Shown: piece after piece, positions 21,783 to 25,978 of the stretch | How the letters are laid out: the number at the start of each line of letters is the position of its first letter | How positions within the stretch are numbered: the stretch's first letter is position 1 | DNA from: a virus | Virus record (IMG/VR): IMGVR_UViG_3300046516_000848 | Location: 1 to 25,978 of that record | Reading direction: 5' to 3' (one strand) | Length of the DNA: 25,978 bases | Position numbers and translations under genes: made by a program | The notes under the pieces: generated by a model | The model's database searches: none | Told to the model about the DNA's origin: nothing | Seen by the model: the letters and a program-made list of their open reading frames with translations, nothing else

Positions 21783-22146
21783 CCGGGGGTGCCTCGTATT
21801 GCTTCAGCGCTTCCATCACCGCAACCACGATCTGCTCGATGTCAGGCCCCGCGCCGTTGCCGTTGCCGTTCGCGCGCATGACGGTCAAATGCACATGCGC
21901 CATGACATGGGCGATCATCGTCATCGAGCGGCGCTCGTCGCTCGGGATATCGAGCGCCATCAGCTCGGCCGGGTTGACCTGCAGCACGTCGGCAATCTTG
22001 AAGATGCCGCCGATGTTGCGGCCCATCTCGGGCGGGTGGCGGAAATAATCTTCCGTCAGATTGGCGCGTTGCAATACCGCCGTGATGGTCAGGCCCTGCC
22101 GCTGGCGTGCGCCTTGACGCGCGCCCGAAAATCCTTTTCCGACCAC
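21724..22146 (-). CDS. XRE-like repressor candidate, N-terminus possibly frameshifted
   Basis: A 140-aa reading with GTG at 22146. Residues 17-65 resemble an HTH of the XRE type: GLTITAVLQRANLTEDYFRH at 18-37, then RNIGGIFKIADVLQVNPAELM at about 43-63. The C-terminus is a helical region with MIAHVMAHVHLTVM, a Gly/Asn linker, and then a basic Lys/Arg/Pro tail. Its place between two groups of operators makes it the obvious repressor. The first 17 residues are odd: in the next frame an ATG at 22151 reads MKWSEKDFRARVKAHA with high-GC third positions and would flow into RQGLT if one base were inserted near 22095-22105. So a broken or mis-sequenced start is possible. Confidence 0.7.
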   Translation of the reverse strand: MVGKGFSGARQGARQRQGLTITAVLQRANLTEDYFRHPPEMGRNIGGIFKIADVLQVNPAELMALDIPSDERRSMTMIAHVMAHVHLTVMRANGNGNGAGPDIEQIVVAVMEALKQYEAPPATAKRRTKAAAPRKTKPAV

Positions 22147-22188
22147 TTCATAGCGAGATTTTCTAATAACCCGGAGTCTAAAAAGCTA

Positions 22189-22204
22189 GGGAATTTTTTC
22201 CCGG
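22189..22204 (+). promoter_or_regulatory. Operator copy 3 (GGGAATTTTTTCCCGG)
   Basis: The most symmetric copy: GGGAA and TTCCC form a 5-bp inverted repeat around a TTTT centre. It lies about 40 bp upstream of the repressor start and 54 bp from copy 4. No good -35 is seen here on either strand, so it may be a control site for the weaker repressor promoter. Confidence 0.7.
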
Positions 22205-22234
22205 CGCCCGATCAGGCGCCGCCAATCTTTACCC

Positions 22235-22264
22235 TTGCGACCGGGGATTTTTTCACGGTAGCGT
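22235..22264 (+). promoter_or_regulatory. Promoter of the Cro-like/replication operon
   Basis: TTGCGA (22235-22240), an 18-bp spacer and TAGCGT (22259-22264) lie just upstream of the ATG at 22272, with a 7-nt gap. The likely transcript is leaderless. The operator copy at 22243-22258 occupies the spacer, exactly as in the leftward promoter. The -10 is GC-richer than consensus. Confidence 0.65.
22243..22258 (+). promoter_or_regulatory. Operator copy 4 (GGGGATTTTTTCACGG)
   Basis: Copy of the T-tract motif inside the spacer of the Cro-like gene promoter. It matches copy 1 at 14 of 16 positions. Its placement implies repression by steric block. Confidence 0.7.
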
Positions 22265-22271
22265 AGCGGCC

Positions 22272-22544
22272 ATGTTCACCGCCGCCCAAACCCTGACCCT
22301 GGCGCACGCCTATAGCGCCGCCACCGGCGACAGCCTCTACCTCGTCGGCATTGCGGCCTGCAACAATAACAAGATTTTCCACCGCATGGCCCGGGGCCTC
22401 GGCTGCAACACCCGCTCGCTTGAGCGCGCCGGCGCGTTCTTCCTCGCCAACTGGCCCGAAGACGCGCCGTGGCCGGTCGGCATCCCGGGCGGCCCGGCGC
22501 AGACCGGCCGCTCGCGCAAGAGGACTGCCGCCACCGCAGCCTAA
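22272..22544 (+). CDS. Cro-like small DNA-binding protein
   Basis: A 90-aa protein, first gene of the rightward early operon. Residues 4-55 look like an HTH: AQTLTLAHAYSAATGDSLYL, then KIFHRMARGLGCNTRSLERA and GAFFLANWPEDAPWPVGIP at about 54-72. The phrase 'F(F)...NWP' after a helix is typical of small alphaproteobacterial phage regulators. The basic C-terminus (GRSRKRTAATAA) could add DNA contact. I see no ribosome binding site, in agreement with leaderless translation. It is the counterpart of the XRE-like repressor across the shared operators. Its exact specificity is unknown. Confidence 0.7.
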   Translation: MFTAAQTLTLAHAYSAATGDSLYLVGIAACNNNKIFHRMARGLGCNTRSLERAGAFFLANWPEDAPWPVGIPGGPAQTGRSRKRTAATAA

Positions 22545-22569
22545 TTTCTCAAACCGGAGGAGGCCAACC

Positions 22570-23151
22570 GTGGCCCAATCGCTGTCATCCGCCGCCGAGC
22601 ATTCCTCCCTCTCCAACAGCGCCCACCGCGCCGGCCTCATCCGCGACGCGGTGCGGTGGATCGCCGAGCACCGGGCCGAGGTGAAGGCGCTCAACGCCGA
22701 AATCAACGACTTCATGGTGAAGACGGTCAAAGGCGATCTCGGTTTCAAGATCGCGGATTTCAACGCGATTTACCGGGTCAGCCAGCTCGAGATCGAAGAC
22801 CGCGACACGCTGCTCGAAACGCTGCGCGAGGGCTTCGCCGCGCTGAATATCGGCGGCGTCATGGATTGGGTGGCGGCGGCGGAAACCGCGCAGCGGCGGC
22901 GCGGCAACGGTTACGCCGCGCCCAACGCCGAGGCCCGCGCGGCCGGCCGCCTGGACGGGCTCGGCGGCGGCTACGACCATGCGCAAGAGTATCCGCAGGG
23001 CGAGCCCGGCCACGCCGACTACATGCTGGGTCTGGCTGACGGGCACGACGAGCGCGACCGCATCAACGGCGCGGGGGAAGCGTCGCCCAAGCGTGGCCGC
23101 GGCCGCCCGCGCAAGCAGCCGCAGGAAGCCGAGGTCGGCGCGGAGTTTTAA
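22570..23151 (+). CDS. 193-aa AT-hook protein with a helical N-terminal domain
   Basis: Starts with GTG at 22570, with GGAGGAGG about 7 nt before. Residues 20-105 are helical, with LIRDAVRWIAEHRAEVKALN at 23-42 and FKIADFNAIYRVSQLEIEDR near 60-79; they resemble small GapR/DUF2312-like phage proteins by the 'K...F...R...DRD..LE.LREGF.ALNIGG' layout. Residues 120-160 (ARAAGRLDGLGGGYDHAQEY and ADYMLGLADGHDERD) have the short Ala/Gly/His pattern found in phage proteins related to ribosome-modulation-factor-like modules. An AT-hook, KRGRGRPRKQP, lies at about 174-184. It probably binds AT-rich DNA. No exact family is claimed. Confidence 0.6.
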   Translation: MAQSLSSAAEHSSLSNSAHRAGLIRDAVRWIAEHRAEVKALNAEINDFMVKTVKGDLGFKIADFNAIYRVSQLEIEDRDTLLETLREGFAALNIGGVMDWVAAAETAQRRRGNGYAAPNAEARAAGRLDGLGGGYDHAQEYPQGEPGHADYMLGLADGHDERDRINGAGEASPKRGRGRPRKQPQEAEVGAEF

Positions 23152-23154
23152 GCA

Positions 23155-23931
23155 ATGCCCAGCGACGCAGAAGTCATCGACTTCTCATCCGCCGGACGGA
23201 TGTCGGAGGCGGAGTACGAGCGCGAACGGCAACGCCTGCGCGAACTCTACGGTGACAGTTCGGTCGAGGCGGCGGCCAAGCGCGATCAGGCGATGGCGTT
23301 GCTGTTCATCCGGTCCGGATGGACGCAGGAGAAACTTGCCGCGAAGGAACACATTGCCCCCCAGACGATCGCCCAGCGTCTACGCTTTGGGCGTTTCCTT
23401 AACTTCTCTGCCACGGCAGAAAACCTCGGAAACCCACCAAACAACCTAACTGAGCGCCGTTTTCGGGATTATTGGTCGAGGACCGACAAAACCGAGTCCA
23501 ATGAGCGCATCCGCTTCCGTGCGGTACATGCGTTGATTGCCGAGGACTTGGCGGTCGTAAAACAGCGCCGGCCAAAGATCGGCAAGGACTTGGTCGCCGC
23601 GTTTGGCGACGGCAAGTGGCACAGCCCCGAGAAAATGGCGGCCAAGCTCGGCGTCGATGTCGATCTGGTTGAGACGACGCTCGTTACCATGCGCGCGCTG
23701 CGTGGCACCTACGGCGCGCGATCCGAGCGCAAGCAGTACGGCAAAGGCTTCCACTACCGAATTTTCAAAGCAGACAAAACGGTGAGCTCATCCGAGCTCA
23801 TCGAGAAACTCTCGCCCATCATCGAGGGGCTATTGGTTGAAGGCAAAAAGAACGCCGCCACGGCAGCGCCGCGGGCGGTCTTCATCCTTGCCGCAAACCT
23901 GCAACGCCTCCTCGACGAATGGACGGAGTGA
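23155..23931 (+). CDS. 258-aa HTH protein, possible replication or partition accessory
   Basis: Residues 46-80 form an HTH-like region: AMALLFIRSGWTQEKLAAKE and HIAPQTIAQRLRFGRFL. The rest has a mixed fold with a second winged-helix-like part near 140-190 (GKWHSPEKMAAKLGVDVDLV, then TLVTMRALRG). The C-terminus is helical. It starts 3 nt after the previous stop. No nuclease, helicase or primase motif is present. Since it precedes a ParB-like protein, it may help replication or partition; this is inferred. I do not recognise a named family. Confidence 0.6.
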   Translation: MPSDAEVIDFSSAGRMSEAEYERERQRLRELYGDSSVEAAAKRDQAMALLFIRSGWTQEKLAAKEHIAPQTIAQRLRFGRFLNFSATAENLGNPPNNLTERRFRDYWSRTDKTESNERIRFRAVHALIAEDLAVVKQRRPKIGKDLVAAFGDGKWHSPEKMAAKLGVDVDLVETTLVTMRALRGTYGARSERKQYGKGFHYRIFKADKTVSSSELIEKLSPIIEGLLVEGKKNAATAAPRAVFILAANLQRLLDEWTE

Positions 23932-23994
23932 GCGCCGTCGGGTGTGGGAATGAACCGGCGTCCGCTGTCTTTATTCAATTCCCGAGGACTGGCT

Positions 23995-24864
23995 ATGTTC
24001 CGCTTAACCAACGCAGAGGTAAAGCCGCTGACACCGCAGCTCGCTGCGGATTTTCTTGTGCTCGAAGCGTCCCCGACCGAGCGCGAAATCGACCCGACCC
24101 GCATTAAGCACCTCAAGGAGAAAGCCGAGGCGGGTCACTTGGTGACCTTCCACTGGTCGGTCGCACAGCTCGGCAATCGCAAGCTGCGGATGAACGGGCA
24201 GCACAGTAGCACCATGCTTTGCGGCCTCAATGGGGCCTTCCCGCAAGGCTTGATGGTTCACCTCGATGAATATCAGGTGGACACCCCGGACGGCCTTGCT
24301 CTGCTGTTCCGGCAATTCGACGACCGCAAGAGCAGCCGGTCCTCGCTTGACGTCTCGGGCGCCTACCAAGGGCTCTGCGAAACCCTCCGGGAAACGCCAC
24401 GCAAGACCGCAAAACGCGCCGTCGAGGGGTATTGCTGGTATCAGCGCCAAGTCGAAGGCGTCGCAGTCCCGTCCGGAGACAACCAGTACGAGCTGTTCTC
24501 AACGCCGGCCTTGCACGGGTTTATCGTCTGGCTTGGCGGGATCTTGGATAGCAAGACGCCGGAGTTGCAGCGGGACACAGTCGTCGCGGCGATGTACGCC
24601 ACATTCGCCAAGAACGAAATGGAGGCGAAAGCCTTTTGGGCGGCTGTCGCCCGGGGTGGTCCCGAGTTCGACGACAGCGCCCCGGCCACGGTTCTCGACG
24701 TTTGGTTGAAGACGATCAACGAGAACAAGAAACAGAAGACGGAACTCAAGCCGGCCCAGTTCTACCAGGGGTGCATCTACGCCTGGAACGCCTTTCGCGA
24801 AGAGCGTCAGCTTCAGCGGATCAATGCCGATACGCGGAAGGGGCTCTGGCAGCCTCATGAATAA
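23995..24864 (+). CDS. ParB/sulfiredoxin-fold protein
   Basis: A 289-aa protein. ATG at 23995 has GAGGA about 7 nt upstream; an in-frame ATG at 23944 is less likely. Residues 29-80 look like a ParB-type N-terminal domain: EREIDPTRIKHLKEKAEAGH, then RKLRMNGQHSSTML at 62-75. The N-G-Q-H element stands where ParB-like proteins have N-G-x-H-R. The rest is helical and includes LFRQFDDRKSSRSSLDVSGA near 100-119. Such proteins act in partition, as nucleases or as regulators. It is followed at once by a strong terminator, so it ends this transcription unit. Confidence 0.75.
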   Translation: MFRLTNAEVKPLTPQLAADFLVLEASPTEREIDPTRIKHLKEKAEAGHLVTFHWSVAQLGNRKLRMNGQHSSTMLCGLNGAFPQGLMVHLDEYQVDTPDGLALLFRQFDDRKSSRSSLDVSGAYQGLCETLRETPRKTAKRAVEGYCWYQRQVEGVAVPSGDNQYELFSTPALHGFIVWLGGILDSKTPELQRDTVVAAMYATFAKNEMEAKAFWAAVARGGPEFDDSAPATVLDVWLKTINENKKQKTELKPAQFYQGCIYAWNAFREERQLQRINADTRKGLWQPHE

Positions 24865-24872
24865 TCGCCAGC

Positions 24873-24900
24873 GGGCGGCCTTCGGGCCGCCCTCCTTTCC
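24873..24900 (+). terminator. Strong terminator after the ParB-like gene
   Basis: GGGCGGCC (24873-24880), a TTCG tetraloop (24881-24884) and GGCCGCCC (24885-24892) make an 8-bp perfect stem. TCCTTTCC follows; the T tract is short and mixed, but the hairpin is very stable. Confidence 0.8.
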
Positions 24901-24972
24901 ATGAAAGCCCCCGCCCTTGATCCCGGCGGGCTGCTCGGCGTGGCTTGGCTCGCGCGCCCTGCTAAAATGAAA

Positions 24973-24995
24973 CGCCGGGCGTTGTGGGCCCGGCG
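24973..24995 (+). promoter_or_regulatory. Hairpin in the leader of the 23-aa peptide gene
   Basis: CGCCGGGC (24973-24980) pairs perfectly with GCCCGGCG (24988-24995) around a 7-nt loop. The GGAGGAGG ribosome binding site follows it and is left free. It may be a stabilising 5' structure or part of a small regulated transcript. Confidence 0.55.
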
Positions 24996-25012
24996 CTTCG
25001 GAGGAGGATGCG

Positions 25013-25084
25013 ATGCATCACCATCGCAAACTCTCGCCGAGGATTATCGTGATCCTAATCGTCAGGGTCAAGATCGTCCGCTAA
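25013..25084 (+). CDS. 23-aa basic hydrophobic peptide, related to the peptide at 15819
   Basis: ATG at 25013 follows GGAGGAGG by about 5 nt, an excellent ribosome binding site. The peptide has a His-rich start, HRKL at 4-7, an Ile/Val-rich middle (11-16), VRVK at 17-20 and an Arg end. It aligns without gaps with the 25-aa peptide of the leftward operon, with 11 of 23 identical places and three further similar ones. A hairpin follows 11 nt after its stop. It stands as its own small unit between a terminator and the resolvase gene. Function unknown; no toxin or antitoxin RNA pattern can be confirmed from the sequence alone. Confidence 0.6.
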   Translation: MHHHRKLSPRIIVILIVRVKIVR

Positions 25085-25095
25085 TCGGCGAGGAT

Positions 25096-25128
25096 GGTCA
25101 ACCCGGCTTGCGTCGGGTTGGCCTCCCC
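25096..25128 (+). terminator. Hairpin between the 23-aa peptide and the resolvase gene
   Basis: GGTCAACCCG (25096-25105) pairs with CGGGTTGGCC (25114-25123) with one G-U pair and an 8-nt loop. TCCCCC follows, so it has no T tract and is a weak terminator or an mRNA processing structure. Confidence 0.5.
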
Positions 25129-25142
25129 CGGAGCCGGCCGCC

Positions 25143-25820
25143 ATGACCCGCGTGCTGGCGATCGACGGTGCTGCGACAGCGGGGTTCGCCTTCGGCGCCA
25201 CCGGGCAGGAACCGCGCTTCGGCAGCCGGTGCTTCACCGGCAGCGGTGCCAGCGGCGAAGTCGTGGCGCGGTTCTCGCGGTTCCTGCGCGCTACCATCGA
25301 GCGCGAGCAGCCCGACGTCATCGCCTACGAGGCGCCGTATTTCCCGATGGGGTTTCGGAAGGGGCCGCCTGCCAACGCGAAGACGTTGCGGCGCCTGCTC
25401 GGCCTCGCCGAGATCATCGACGCTGTCGCCTGGGACTGCAATCTGCGTTGCTACCAGGCAACCGCCGGCGAGGTTACTTCGTACCTGACCGGCAAATCGA
25501 ATTGGGGCGGCCGGGCGCCGAAGAAGGCCGCCACGATCGCCGCGGCCAGGGCCTGGGGCTGGGCCGTCAACGACGACAACGCCGCCGACGCCTGCGCGGT
25601 TTGGGCGTACGCCGAAAGCATCCTCGATCCCGTCGCTGCTGCGCAGCGGCGCGCCCGCCTCGGGCTCGAACTGGCGCTGCACCCACCAGACGAGGACACC
25701 CCGCAGCGACGAACTGCGGGGCGCCGGGGGTCGTCAACCACAAGACCAAGGGGGACAAGGTCTCATGCTCGAAAAGCAAATACGACAACCCCCGGCGAAT
25801 TTCAATTCACCGCCGGATGA
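25143..25820 (+). CDS. ruvC-like: RuvC-like Holliday-junction resolvase
   Basis: A 225-aa protein with the RNase H-like fold of RuvC: RVLAIDGAATAGFA (D8) at 3-16, DVIAYEAPYFPMG (E63) at 58-70, RLLGLAEIIDAVAWDC near 84-99, and NDDNAADACAVWAYAES with D145 and D149 at 143-159. The Asp-Glu-Asp-Asp set and the Lys-rich segment (PKKAA at 126-130) agree with active phage resolvases. It would cut branched DNA before packaging or during recombination. The last 45 residues are basic and low complexity (HPPDEDTPQRRTAGRRGSST), unlike usual RuvC ends, and overlap the next gene by 56 bp. Confidence 0.85.
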   Translation: MTRVLAIDGAATAGFAFGATGQEPRFGSRCFTGSGASGEVVARFSRFLRATIEREQPDVIAYEAPYFPMGFRKGPPANAKTLRRLLGLAEIIDAVAWDCNLRCYQATAGEVTSYLTGKSNWGGRAPKKAATIAAARAWGWAVNDDNAADACAVWAYAESILDPVAAAQRRARLGLELALHPPDEDTPQRRTAGRRGSSTTRPRGTRSHARKANTTTPGEFQFTAG

Positions 25821-25956
25821 TTTTTCCCTCGTCGAAATAGAGGCAGCGCGCGGGCCGCAGACCTCGGCGCTGCAGCACGTCAGCGTGCCGCTGCGCCGGG
25901 TGCTGGCGCGGGCGCTGTCGCGCTACCGGGACCGAATCGGGAACCGCGAGCCATGA
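25765..25956 (+). CDS. 63-aa protein after the resolvase
   Basis: An ORF overlapping the resolvase end in another frame. AAGG-type sequence precedes ATG 25765, though it is not strong. Residues 18-62 are mainly helical with ALQHVSVPLRRVLARALSRY and a basic end. Its stop overlaps the next ATG (ATGA at 25953-25956), which supports it. Function unknown. Confidence 0.5.
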   Translation: MLEKQIRQPPANFNSPPDDFSLVEIEAARGPQTSALQHVSVPLRRVLARALSRYRDRIGNREP

Positions 25957-25978
25957 TGATCGACCTCGGGGCCGAATA
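25953..25978 (+). CDS. Start of a further gene (cut by window end)
   Basis: ATG at 25953 overlaps the previous stop and begins MMIDLGAE before the window ends. Only eight residues are visible, so no product can be named. The position is suited to a replication or packaging gene. Confidence 0.4.

Noticed and set aside
24901-25146. 81-aa plus-strand ORF before the resolvase
   Set aside because: It has no ribosome binding site, spans the leader hairpin, and overlaps the 23-aa ORF, which has a far better Shine-Dalgarno site and a paralogue.
25810-25826. A TTTTTCCC sequence that looks like a fifth operator
   Set aside because: It lies in coding DNA and lacks the GGG and CGG ends of the four real copies.
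1-25978. tRNA, rRNA or insertion sequence
   Set aside because: I found no tRNA-like cloverleaf, rRNA segment, transposase or terminal inverted repeats by reading.

Overview
The window reads as a GC-rich temperate phage or prophage segment from an alphaproteobacterial host, most likely Rhizobiales-like. This host guess rests on the GC-rich codon third positions and the style of the integrase and small regulators; no host gene is visible. The virion genes resemble the short-tailed SU10-like type (SU10-type capsid protein, adaptor, nozzle-like beta-propeller, internal virion proteins). I see no long-tail tape measure, tail tube or sheath. Terminase and most of the portal are outside the window.

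Left arm (1-14691, rightward): end of an upstream gene, scaffold, major capsid protein, an inserted HNH endonuclease with a hairpin over its ribosome binding site, a terminator, two small proteins, head-tail adaptor, an ADP-ribosyltransferase-like protein, the nozzle-like protein, a small protein, a GNAT-like protein, three probable internal virion proteins, a fibre with an S74-type chaperone, and several small ORFs. Many of these genes overlap by ATGA, GTGA or TGATG and are probably translationally coupled.

Middle (14671-21390): a short leftward BRO plus membrane-peptide pair, a rightward holin-like membrane protein, and then one long leftward operon. That operon starts at 21390 and runs: small pre-integrase protein, tyrosine integrase, a GIY-YIG protein that shares the integrase's N-terminal module, a secreted or membrane-like small protein, a 24-aa membrane peptide, a GNAT/Mom-like protein, a Cys-rich small protein, two small proteins, a lambda-exonuclease/YqaJ-like nuclease, a 57-aa protein, a RecT-like annealing protein and a 25-aa basic hydrophobic peptide.

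Control region (21391-22271): an XRE-like repressor lies between two control regions. Together these carry four copies of a 16-bp T-tract motif. Three of them sit within sigma70-like promoters that all have 18-bp spacers, and two of those promoters appear to make leaderless mRNAs.

Right arm (22272 onward, rightward): a Cro-like protein, an AT-hook protein, an HTH protein, a ParB-like protein, a strong terminator, a 23-aa peptide clearly related to the 25-aa peptide of the left operon, a RuvC-like resolvase, and two further small or partial genes.

The most interesting points are the integrase-like DNA-binding module on a GIY-YIG nuclease next to repeats that could be attP arm sites, the paired tiny peptides, the four-site operator circuit with a possibly frameshifted repressor, and the hairpin-controlled HNH gene.
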